In this document: positions 1 to 5,799 of the stretch, one piece after another
How the letters are laid out: the number at the start of each line of letters is the position of its first letter
How positions within the stretch are numbered: position 1 is the first letter of the stretch
Origin: an uncultured Synergistales bacterium
Lineage (GTDB): Bacteria; Synergistota; Synergistia; Synergistales; Aminobacteriaceae
NCBI GenBank assembly: GCA_905236605.1
Contig: CAJORD010000316.1
Location: forward strand, 1-6,979
Length of the DNA stretch: 6,979 nt
Reading direction: 5' to 3'
The notes under the pieces: model-generated
Databases searched by the model: none
What the model was told of the DNA's origin: nothing
What the model saw: the letters and a program-made list of their open reading frames with translations, nothing else
Program-made: the position numbers and the translations under genes

Positions 1-633
1 ATGTCAATCGAACGCAGAAAAATAATGAAAGCTTACGGAGCTGAACTAGTTTTGACCGAAGGCGCGAAGGGCATGAAAGGCGCGATCGAAAAAGCTTCAG
101 AAATCGCAATGAACACTCCCGACAGTTTCATAGCGGGGCAATTCGTCAACCCTGCTAACCCCAAAATTCACAAGGAAACGACCGGCCCTGAAATTTGGCA
201 TGATACTGACGGTCATGTAGATATTTTTATCGCAGGCGTCGGAACTGGCGGAACTCTCACGGGTGCGGGCGAGTATCTTAAATCTCAAAATCCCAACGTG
301 AAAATTATTGCCGTCGAACCAGCTTCTTCACCGGTGCTTTCAACAGGCAAAGCAGGCGCACACAAAATCCAAGGGATCGGCGCGGGATTTGTTCCTGATG
401 TTTTGAACACGAGAATATATAACGAGATTTTCCCGGTGAAGGACGAAGACGCATTCGCCGCCGCGAAACTCACAGGAACGCTTGAGGGCTTCTTAGTCGG
501 AATTTCATCGGGCGCAGCTTTACACGCCGCAATCGAAAAAGCTAAACTCGCCGAGAACAAAGACAAAAATATCGTTGTAATCTTGCCAGACACGGGCGAA
601 CGTTATCTTTCAACCGCACTTTTCAGCGAATAG
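1..633 (+). CDS. cysK: Cysteine synthase A (O-acetylserine sulfhydrylase), 3' part only
   Basis: This is a PLP-dependent cytoplasmic enzyme that makes cysteine from O-acetylserine and sulfide. The visible 210 residues are the C-terminal two thirds of a roughly 305-310 residue protein. The ATG at base 1 is an internal methionine (the family has MSIERRK at about residue 95-100), so the true start and the Schiff-base lysine region lie upstream of the window. Visible landmarks are the phosphate-binding loop GTGGT at residues 81-85, KIQGIGAGF at 122-130, the EGF-VGISSGAA segment at 162-173 and the PDTGERYLST end at 196-205. The frame is open and the terminal motif is complete, so the gene looks intact apart from the window cut. 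The stop is one base before the cysE start, so the two genes are almost certainly cotranscribed. Identity is secure. CysK versus the closely related CysM is decided mainly by the CysK-like segments listed. Confidence 0.96.
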   Translation: MSIERRKIMKAYGAELVLTEGAKGMKGAIEKASEIAMNTPDSFIAGQFVNPANPKIHKETTGPEIWHDTDGHVDIFIAGVGTGGTLTGAGEYLKSQNPNVKIIAVEPASSPVLSTGKAGAHKIQGIGAGFVPDVLNTRIYNEIFPVKDEDAFAAAKLTGTLEGFLVGISSGAALHAAIEKAKLAENKDKNIVVILPDTGERYLSTALFSE

Positions 634-634
634 C

Positions 635-1441
635 ATGAATATTATCGATGAAGTTCTGAAGACGGCGGACAAACTCGAATCCTTAACGAGCGACAGCAAA
701 ATTAATTTCAATGGCATCAAAGACCACGTCGAAGCAGCTTTGAAAAATTTTCAAGCAGCTTTGTTTCCTGAACATGTCAACCCCGAAAATAAATCTATAA
801 ATTCAAATCTCGAACTCGCGTGTGAAAATTTGATTTACGCGCTTGAAAGACTTGTTCACGGTCGCGATGAAGCTGAAGCGCTCACGGCACAATTATTAGA
901 GAAACTCCCTGATATTCGCAAAATTTTATGGACAGACATAACGGCGGCTTATCAGGGAGACCCTGCCGCAAAAACTCCAGATGAAATTATTTTGGCTTAC
1001 CCTGCTTTCATCGCGATTAGCGCATATCGAATTGCTCACGAGCTTTACGTCATGAGAGTGCCTCTAATCCCCAGAATCATAACTGAATACGCTCACCGTC
1101 TCACAGGAATAGATATTCACCCCGGCGCCACGATAGGAGAATATTTTTTTATTGACCACGGAACAGGAGTTGTCATCGGCGAAACTTCGACAATCGGCAA
1201 GCGCGTGAAAATTTATCAAAATGTAACGATCGGTGCTAAAAGTTTTGATGTCGAACCTGACGGAACTTTAGTGAAAGGAATCAAACGCCACCCTGACATC
1301 GGCAACAACGTTGTAATTTACGCGGGCGCTACAATTTTAGGTGGCGAAACAAAAATCGGAGACAACTGCGTCATCGGCGGCAATGTCTGGTTGACGCATT
1401 CTGTGCAATCCGGAAGAATAATAATTAGAAACGAAGAATAA
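635..1441 (+). CDS. cysE: Serine O-acetyltransferase, EpsC/CysE type
   Basis: This enzyme transfers acetyl from acetyl-CoA to L-serine, giving O-acetylserine for the CysK encoded just upstream. The protein has 268 residues. An N-terminal helical domain carries the DPAA segment (109-112) and the YRIAHELY helix (131-138). From about residue 160 a left-handed beta-helix of hexapeptide repeats follows (IHPGATIG, GVVIGETSTIG, NVTIGA, GATILGG). The catalytic histidine pair is visible as H175 in DHGTG and H219 in KRHP. The 15-20 residue insert around 201-218 between coils is typical of the EpsC branch. No Shine-Dalgarno is evident before the ATG and the spacing to cysK is one base, suggesting translational coupling. 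The C-terminus is IIIRNEE and lacks the terminal isoleucine that lets classical CysE dock into the CysK active site, so a stable cysteine synthase complex is doubtful. Function is confident; complex formation is inference. Confidence 0.95.
   Translation: MNIIDEVLKTADKLESLTSDSKINFNGIKDHVEAALKNFQAALFPEHVNPENKSINSNLELACENLIYALERLVHGRDEAEALTAQLLEKLPDIRKILWTDITAAYQGDPAAKTPDEIILAYPAFIAISAYRIAHELYVMRVPLIPRIITEYAHRLTGIDIHPGATIGEYFFIDHGTGVVIGETSTIGKRVKIYQNVTIGAKSFDVEPDGTLVKGIKRHPDIGNNVVIYAGATILGGETKIGDNCVIGGNVWLTHSVQSGRIIIRNEE
1391..1419 (+). promoter_or_regulatory. Possible sigma-70-type promoter inside the cysE 3' end
   Basis: TTGACG at 1391-1396 is followed after 17 bases by AAGAAT at 1414-1419 (five of six and four of six consensus matches). 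A start near 1426 would read into the noncoding hairpin-rich stretch and end at the terminator at 1813-1856, giving an RNA of about 430 nt. It lies in coding sequence and could be chance. It is listed because the downstream terminator has no separate gene to serve other than cysKE readthrough. Confidence 0.22.
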
Positions 1442-1458
1442 TTTTTGAAGAAACAAAA

Positions 1459-1500
1459 AGCCGTCGCATTCTCGCGACTTTAGTCGTGAGTTAGACGGCT
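1459..1500 (-). terminator. Long composite hairpin after cysE; leftward intrinsic terminator and left copy of a repeated hairpin
   Basis: The outer stem pairs 1459-1465 (AGCCGTC) with 1494-1500 (GACGGCT), 7 bp without mismatch. The inner stem pairs 1471-1478 with 1483-1490, 8 bp including one G-T, closed by a TTTA loop at 1479-1482. On the minus strand the hairpin runs into TTTTTG (1459 down to 1454), a short T tract that could stop leftward transcripts passing the end of the gene at 1874. On the plus strand it is followed by CTATGTTA with no T tract, so it is a poor terminator for cysE. The inner hairpin recurs at 1773-1803. Confidence 0.5.
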
Positions 1501-1772
1501 CTATGTTACAATACCTTCCGGTAAATGTTAGACGGAGAAGCCATAGATTAGCGAAAGCCGACACTAGACCACGCTTTTTACCGAGAGTTTTACAACAAAT
1601 CTCTGCTGGTGACAGTAGAGTCAGGCATAGGGACAAAAGTTTCCTTGTGTCTGTGAGAAGCACCCGCACCTGTATCTGTGTTATAGTCTTCTTGCGGTTA
1701 TCAGGAGTTCGCTTTTGTGTACTGAGATTAGACCGAATGACAGACAGGCAGTTCGGCTTATTAAGACAGCTG

Positions 1773-1803
1773 GAAGCACTCGACTTTAGTCGTGCGAGGC
1801 TTC
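1773..1803 (+). repeat. Second copy of the TTTA-loop hairpin (right end of the noncoding cassette)
   Basis: This shares the 14-base string CGACTTTAGTCGTG (1781-1794) with the hairpin at 1471-1490 (1475-1488), about 306 bases away in the same orientation. The arms GAAGC (1773-1777) and GCTTC (1799-1803) can pair outside it. Inside, GAC/GTC closes the TTTA loop, and either CGAC/GTCG or GCAC/GTGC extends the stem with a small bulge. No T tract follows, so it is not itself an intrinsic terminator. Confidence 0.6.
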
Positions 1804-1812
1804 ACAATCCAG

Positions 1813-1858
1813 AATCAGGAATGAATCATAAAAAATAAAATTCATTTCTGATTTTTGT
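1813..1858 (+). terminator. Strong rightward intrinsic terminator
   Basis: Bases 1813-1826 pair with 1840-1853 in a 14-bp stem containing one G-T pair. The loop is 13 bases and A-rich, and the stem runs into TTTTGTATT on the plus strand. It sits between the noncoding cassette and the convergent gene ending at 1874. It would terminate either the cysK-cysE transcript read through the cassette or a dedicated cassette RNA. On the minus strand the hairpin is not followed by T residues, so it is unlikely to serve the leftward gene. Confidence 0.75.
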
Positions 1859-1873
1859 ATTATGAAATTTAAT

Positions 1874-2698
1874 TTACATGAAGCCAGCGATCACAGCTTT
1901 AAGATTTTCAACTTGAGTTATAACTGCCTGCAATTTATCTTTCAAAATTGTATTTTCGATTTTAAGCTTAAGGTCTAAATCACCAGTTTCATTTGAAAAA
2001 TCGAGCGGTTCAACGACCTCTAAGAGGTTCTCATTTTCATTTTTCACGACTCGCGAAGGAGGCACCTTATGTGTTTTTTGAACAGGCGCAGCAATTTTAC
2101 GTTTTTGTTTTTTTACAAAAGTCGGAGCTTTTTCTTTTCTATTTTCAGTTTTAGCTTTATGAATCTCTTCTTCTTGTGCTTGTGCCTGAATCTTGGCTTC
2201 TTCTTTAATTTCTGCCGTTACAGGTTGGGGCTCTTCGACTTGTTCAACTGGGAGCGAAATTTCAGGTTCTGCACCAACAACAGGTTCACTTTTTACAACC
2301 TCTACATGATTTTCTTCAGGCTCTTCAAATGGGATACTTGTTTGCTGTGCTTGCTCTTGCTTATCAGAGACGTGCTTAACTTGCTGCGGTATGTCTTCGT
2401 GTGTTTTTTGCCATTTGTCTACAGTGTTGACAGCCTTGATCCATTTCATTATAACGTGCTTGTCAGCATTAAATTCTATAGCGGCCTTCAACACACCGAC
2501 TTCTCTGACACGTGAAAGAATTGCTATACGCTCTTCAGTCGTAAAATTTTGTCTGTAACGACGTGTTCGCCTATTGCCAGGAATATTATTATTACTAGAC
2601 ATCATTAAAGCGGGCGGTAAAGGTTTTGGCGAAGTAATCTCGCGCGCTCTTTGCCAGCTATCTTCTCTAAAATTTTTTTTGCTTGGTTCTTTTTCCAT
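1874..2698 (-). CDS. Helix-turn-helix protein with long acidic/Gln-rich linker and C-terminal coiled coil, unknown function
   Basis: The protein has 274 residues and I do not recognise a named family. I chose the ATG at 2698 because GAGG (2708-2705) lies six bases upstream. A TTG at 2710 in the same frame would add four residues but overlaps that ribosome site. Residues 1-46 are polar. Residues 47-90 (RRYRQNFTTEERIAIL through KWIKAV) look like the helix-turn-helix of transposase OrfA/Psq-type proteins. Residues about 95-235 are low-complexity and rich in Glu, Gln, Pro and Lys, with a basic patch around 184-204. Residues 241-270 form a leucine/isoleucine heptad coil. HTH followed by a leucine zipper is the IS3 OrfA plan, here with roughly 140 residues inserted between them and no OrfB or inverted repeats nearby, which suggests a domesticated or host protein. 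There is no signal peptide or membrane segment, so it is cytoplasmic, probably DNA-binding and oligomeric. It is monocistronic with its own promoter and convergent with cysKE. Confidence 0.8.
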   Translation of the reverse strand: MEKEPSKKNFREDSWQRAREITSPKPLPPALMMSSNNNIPGNRRTRRYRQNFTTEERIAILSRVREVGVLKAAIEFNADKHVIMKWIKAVNTVDKWQKTHEDIPQQVKHVSDKQEQAQQTSIPFEEPEENHVEVVKSEPVVGAEPEISLPVEQVEEPQPVTAEIKEEAKIQAQAQEEEIHKAKTENRKEKAPTFVKKQKRKIAAPVQKTHKVPPSRVVKNENENLLEVVEPLDFSNETGDLDLKLKIENTILKDKLQAVITQVENLKAVIAGFM

Positions 2699-2746
2699 TT
2701 TCATCCTCAAATTTTTAATTTAAGACAAACTGAAACAGTTAATGTG

Positions 2747-2762
2747 TTTATTGTACAATAAA
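2747..2762. promoter_or_regulatory. 16-bp perfect palindrome overlapping the -10 element, candidate operator
   Basis: TTTATTGTACAATAAA reads identically on both strands and covers the -10 box of the preceding promoter. A shorter inverted repeat, AACTG-AAA-CAGTT, follows at 2728-2740 in the early leader. A dimeric repressor bound here would block initiation. The downstream gene product, an HTH protein with a dimerising coil, is the obvious candidate for autoregulation. That link is inference. Confidence 0.45.
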
Positions 2763-2778
2763 AAATCTATTCAAGCAA
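2750..2778 (-). promoter_or_regulatory. Promoter for the helix-turn-helix gene
   Basis: On the minus strand TTGCTT (2778-2773) is followed after exactly 17 bases by TACAAT (2755-2750), a five of six match to the -10 consensus. The predicted start is near 2743, leaving a leader of about 45 bases before the ATG at 2698. The -35 is weak (three of six), which fits a regulated promoter. Confidence 0.5.
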
Positions 2779-2780
2779 TT

Positions 2781-2810
2781 AAAAAAGAGAAGCTGTTTGA
2801 GCCTCTCTTT
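2781..2810 (-). terminator. Leftward intrinsic terminator of the TRAP operon
   Basis: Bases 2784-2793 pair with 2801-2810 (10 bp with one A-C mismatch) around a seven-base loop. Read on the minus strand, the hairpin runs directly into TTTTTT (2786-2781). It begins 12 bases after the permease stop codon and lies just upstream of the promoter of the next leftward gene, insulating the two units. Confidence 0.75.
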
Positions 2811-2821
2811 AATTTTATAAT

Positions 2822-4741
2822 TTAGCGTTTCTGTCGCTTTAAGTTCAAAGAATTTGCGAGGACGGCTCCAATTACAATAAAAGCTCCGAGAATATCTGTT
2901 GATGTCCCGGGGATAACCATACACAAGCCTCCGACGAATGATGCTATGCGTAGAAACATGCTCAAGGGGCCGTTGAGGTATCCTATAAAGCCTCCGCCGA
3001 TTCCAATTAATCCCAAAATCGCTGTGATTATCATCGGCAAAGCCTCAATAAAAGTTCCGCCTATCATTATCATTTTGGGATTTATTGCAAACATATACGG
3101 AATCAAAAATGCTGCTATTGCAAGTTTGGTAGCATTTACGCCGGTTTTGAAAGCATTGCCGCCTGCGATAGCCGAGCCTGCATAAGCAGCCAGTGCTACA
3201 GGGGGTGTAATGTCAGCGACTATGCCAAAGTAAAAACAGAACATATGCGAAGCTAACAACGGAATGCCCGCTTTTATGAGAATCGGTGCCGCTATCGTAG
3301 ATGTGATTAAATAATTTGATGTTGTAGAAACGCCCATTCCAAGTATTAACGAAGTGAACATAGCGCACACTAAAGATAAAAATACACTGTTTCCAACAAG
3401 TCCAAATATGCCCGTGCCGATTCGTTGGCCTAGGCCAGTAAGTGTAACCATGCCTATAATTATTCCTGCGGTTGAACATGCTGTAGCCACAGAAACCACG
3501 CTACGCGCAGCTTGTGGCAAGGCTGTAAGAATTTGCAAAAATGAAACTCTAGTGCCCTTTCGTAGGTATGGAACGATTACACACAGCAAACAGCCTAATA
3601 ACGCAGCACGCGTGATTGTAAAACCTGACAACATTAAATAAATAATTCCAACTAACGGCAGAAGTAGATGGCCTTTTTCTCGTAATAATAATCCCAGTTT
3701 CGGAAGTTGTTCGAGTGGTAAACCCTGAAGTCCTAAGCGTTTCGCTTCAAGATGTACAGATATCCAAATTCCGGTAAAATACAACAAAGCCGGGATTAAT
3801 GCTATCAACATTAGCTCACGGTATGGAACATTGCACGTTTCGGATATTAAAAACGCCGCTGACCCCATTATAGGCGGCATTATCTGCCCTCCTGTCGAAG
3901 CTGCAGCCTCAACTGCACCTGCAAATTCGGGAGTGTATCCAAGAGATTTCATCATAGGAATTGTAAAAGAACCTGTTGATACAGTATTTGAAACAGATGA
4001 GCCTGAAACAGTTCCCTGAAGAGCAGAAGAAAGTACAGCAACCTTGGCCGGCCCTCCTGAAGCCCAGCCTGCGAGAGAGTTTGCAAGATTGATAAAAAAT
4101 TGGCCGATTCGTGTCTTCTCAAGGAACGCTCCGAAAAGAATAAAAAGAAAAATATAAGTTGCACATACTCCGAGCGGATTGCCTATTACTCCTTCCGTTG
4201 TAATAAACAAATGTGTAATTATTCTCTTTAGACTGAAACCCCTATGTTGAAGGAATCCGCCCATGTATTTGCCTAAAATTCCATAAAATAAAAAACAAAT
4301 TGCAATTATCACAATCGGAGGCCCCACAACTCGCCAGCAAGCCAAAAGTACAAGCACTATCCCTAATCCAGCCATGAAAACATCAAGAGAATTATATCTC
4401 CCTGCCCTGAATTGAAGCGGCTTGTAATTTATTATGAAATATGCAGCGACGCATACAACAAGAACAGCTAGCACGCAGTCATACCATGGGAGTTTTCGGC
4501 GATTAGCGTTCTTAGTTGCAGGATACAAGATATAAGCCATCGAGATGGCCATACCTAAATGTGTGTAACGTAAAATTTGTAACGGAACTTTGTTTGAAAG
4601 AGAAGCGTAAAGCTGGAATAATGCCCACGCTGTCAAAATTACAGTTATACAAAAATTTACTTTGTTTGAAAAAATTTTGTATTTTGACTCGCGATCGAGT
4701 TCTTCCAGCTTTGTGCGCTCTAATTGAGTTTTGTTGTTCAT
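2822..4741 (-). CDS. TRAP transporter fused permease (4TM/12TM, TAXI-associated)
   Basis: This integral membrane protein of 639 residues combines the small (DctQ-like, 4 TM) and large (DctM-like, 12 TM) TRAP subunits in one chain. It carries out ion-gradient-driven uptake of an organic solute delivered by the periplasmic TAXI protein encoded just upstream. After a charged N-terminus (1-25), hydrophobic segments run almost continuously to about 630. Landmarks of the DctM domain are GNPLGV (187-192), GPAKVAVLSSALQGTVSGSSVSNTV (about 230-254), EAAASTGGQIMPPIMG (278-293), the second repeat LGMGVSTTSNYL (467-478) and the VADITPPVALAAYAGS region (508-523). The two Gly/Ser-rich re-entrant hairpins and the Pro-Pro motifs are characteristic. 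The length is normal for TAXI-partner fused permeases. The start is 9 bases after the binding-protein stop and has no clear Shine-Dalgarno, suggesting coupling. Substrate cannot be told from sequence; C4-dicarboxylates, glutamate and similar acids are known for the family. Confidence 0.95.
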   Translation of the reverse strand: MNNKTQLERTKLEELDRESKYKIFSNKVNFCITVILTAWALFQLYASLSNKVPLQILRYTHLGMAISMAYILYPATKNANRRKLPWYDCVLAVLVVCVAAYFIINYKPLQFRAGRYNSLDVFMAGLGIVLVLLACWRVVGPPIVIIAICFLFYGILGKYMGGFLQHRGFSLKRIITHLFITTEGVIGNPLGVCATYIFLFILFGAFLEKTRIGQFFINLANSLAGWASGGPAKVAVLSSALQGTVSGSSVSNTVSTGSFTIPMMKSLGYTPEFAGAVEAAASTGGQIMPPIMGSAAFLISETCNVPYRELMLIALIPALLYFTGIWISVHLEAKRLGLQGLPLEQLPKLGLLLREKGHLLLPLVGIIYLMLSGFTITRAALLGCLLCVIVPYLRKGTRVSFLQILTALPQAARSVVSVATACSTAGIIIGMVTLTGLGQRIGTGIFGLVGNSVFLSLVCAMFTSLILGMGVSTTSNYLITSTIAAPILIKAGIPLLASHMFCFYFGIVADITPPVALAAYAGSAIAGGNAFKTGVNATKLAIAAFLIPYMFAINPKMIMIGGTFIEALPMIITAILGLIGIGGGFIGYLNGPLSMFLRIASFVGGLCMVIPGTSTDILGAFIVIGAVLANSLNLKRQKR

Positions 4742-4750
4742 TGAGAAATT

Positions 4751-5716
4751 TTATTTAAGATAGTCAGGAATAACAATACCCTTTTCTTCATAGTACTTTC
4801 TTGCACCTGGGTGTAAAGCGTTCGGAACTCCTGATAAAGCACTTTCAAGACTCATGTAGTTAGCTTTAGCATTGATTTCTCGAATAGAACCCAAATTTTC
4901 ATAAATGGCTTTCGTAAGCGCATAAATAGTATCTTCAGAGAACGAATCAAGGCAAATTAACATACACTTAACAGCTACACTTGTAACCGGGTGGCCAAGA
5001 TTATATTCGTCAGTTTCTGTCGTAAATGCAGAGTAAAACGGATATTCCTTTAATAAGGCATCAAGATGTTCCGGGTCGATCGAAAGTACATTAATTTTCT
5101 TGCTCAGAGAAAGCTCCATGACGTTTGCATTAGGATAACCAGAGCAAAGGAACATGGCATCGAAAGTTCCATCTTGAATACCGTTTCGGGCTGTTGCTTG
5201 GTCCGCGAACGTCTCTTTGATGTCGTTGTAAGTCATTCCATAAGCACCAAGAATCTGACGCGCAGCGACTTCGTAGCCTGAACCGACAGCACCGACGCAA
5301 ATATTTTTGCCCTTCATATCCGCGATAGATGAAATTCCTGAATCCTTGCGTACAACTATTTGCACCATTTCGGGATAACATGCTGTAATAGCTTGAATAT
5401 TTGTAATAGGCTCGCCGTCAAACAATTCGATGCCTGTCCGAGCATAACTGTAAACATCTGATTGAATCATTGCAAATTCATTTTCGCCATCGCCGAGCAA
5501 TCTTGCGTTTTCAGTTGAGCCGCCAGTTGACGTAACTGTGAGATTTGCACCTGTAACATTATTGACAACGGCCGAAAGTGCGCTTCCGAAATTATAATAG
5601 TTTCCAGTGGCGCTCGCTGTTGCCATTAAATAAGAACCTTTGAATTCAGGTTCGGCGAATGCTGCTCCGGCGACAAACATGAAAACAAGGCACGCGGAAA
5701 ATAAAAAACGTTTCAT
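4751..5716 (-). CDS. TAXI-family TRAP solute-binding protein
   Basis: This is the periplasmic receptor that captures the substrate and hands it to the fused permease encoded downstream. I place the start at 5716 because TGGAGG (5730-5725) lies eight bases upstream and the protein then begins directly with a signal peptide (MKRFLFSA...). An in-frame ATG at 5749 would add 11 residues in front of it. The length is 321 residues. The leader has a short basic n-region, a hydrophobic core to about residue 18 and an AFA cleavage site at 19-21. There is no lipobox cysteine, so the protein should be soluble in a periplasm. Family marks are TASATGNYYNFGSAL (33-47), VTSTGGSTENARLL (61-74), FAMIQSDV (81-88), the VVRKDSGISSIADMKGK stretch (121-137) and VGAVGSGYEVAARQIL (141-156). 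It is first in a two-gene operon. The ligand is unknown. Confidence 0.94.
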   Translation of the reverse strand: MKRFLFSACLVFMFVAGAAFAEPEFKGSYLMATASATGNYYNFGSALSAVVNNVTGANLTVTSTGGSTENARLLGDGENEFAMIQSDVYSYARTGIELFDGEPITNIQAITACYPEMVQIVVRKDSGISSIADMKGKNICVGAVGSGYEVAARQILGAYGMTYNDIKETFADQATARNGIQDGTFDAMFLCSGYPNANVMELSLSKKINVLSIDPEHLDALLKEYPFYSAFTTETDEYNLGHPVTSVAVKCMLICLDSFSEDTIYALTKAIYENLGSIREINAKANYMSLESALSGVPNALHPGARKYYEEKGIVIPDYLK

Positions 5717-5799
5717 TGAAAATGCCTCCATATTAAAAAATTTTCGCATTATTATATAATAAACTTAATTTCACTAAAAATTTTGAGGAGGCATGAATT
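5717..5799. promoter_or_regulatory. Divergent control region between TAXI-TRAP operon and the antiporter operon
   Basis: The 83 bases between the two start codons hold a 14-bp palindrome TTATTATATAATAA (5749-5762) that contains TATAAT on both strands (plus 5755-5760, minus 5756-5751). No good -35 is seen on either side, so the assignment rests on the -10 boxes. Both leaders carry an A/T run and then the same ribosome-site octamer GGAGGCAT (minus 5729-5722, plus 5787-5794). If both -10 boxes are used, polymerase can occupy only one direction at a time, which would make expression of the two operons mutually exclusive at any instant. Confidence 0.45.

Larger units (their letters stand above)
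1459..1856 (+). ncRNA. Candidate structured noncoding RNA or hairpin-ended mobile remnant, unrecognised
   Basis: This 400-base stretch has no credible protein: the only longer frame (1503-1838) lacks a ribosome site and is Arg/Leu/Ser-rich without a recognisable fold. It is instead dense in hairpins: the composite hairpin at 1459-1500; agag/ctct at 1584-1587 and 1601-1604, with ACC/GGT outside; an 8-bp stem with one mismatch and a TTTC loop at 1632-1651; CCGAA/TTCGG at 1733-1737 and 1752-1756; and a second copy of the TTTA hairpin at 1773-1803. It ends at a strong rightward terminator. A GCGAAAGC motif near 1551 looks like a GAAA tetraloop. Similar hairpins at both ends resemble IS200/IS605-type ends or the omega RNAs that accompany TnpB and IscB. 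No transposase or nuclease gene is present and I cannot assign a family. Plus-strand transcription is inferred from the terminator. Confidence 0.4.

Noticed and set aside
1459..1500. Group II intron domain V, because of the AGCCG...CGGCT stem with a four-base loop
   Set aside because: The internal loops (five and three bases) and the TTTA/TAAA loop do not match domain V, and no intron-encoded protein or other domains are visible.
1337..1669. 110-residue minus-strand frame overlapping the cysE 3' end
   Set aside because: It is antisense to conserved cysE codons, crosses the composite hairpin and has no family resemblance.
1500..1812. T-box, riboswitch, tRNA, tmRNA or RNase P RNA
   Set aside because: None of the characteristic conserved strings of these RNAs was found by eye, and no plus-strand gene follows that a riboswitch could control.
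1503..1838. 111-residue open frame on the plus strand across the noncoding cassette
   Set aside because: It starts in hairpin flank with no ribosome site, its composition is Arg/Leu/Ser-rich without a fold, and it runs through the second hairpin and into the terminator stem. A degraded TnpB C-terminus was considered, but no zinc-finger CxxC or catalytic motif is present in any plus frame.
2069..2515. 148-residue Phe/Leu-rich plus-strand frame
   Set aside because: It is a mirror of the Glu/Lys-rich linker of the opposite-strand gene; lysine and glutamate codons read as Phe and Leu/Ser when complemented.
3426..3437. 12-bp palindrome TGGCCTAGGCCA
   Set aside because: It lies inside conserved permease codons (the GLGQR region), so chance under coding constraint is more likely than a regulatory site.
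5717..5749. Longer start of the TAXI protein at 5749
   Set aside because: It would put 11 extra residues before a clear signal peptide, while the internal ATG at 5716 has a near-perfect ribosome site at the right distance.
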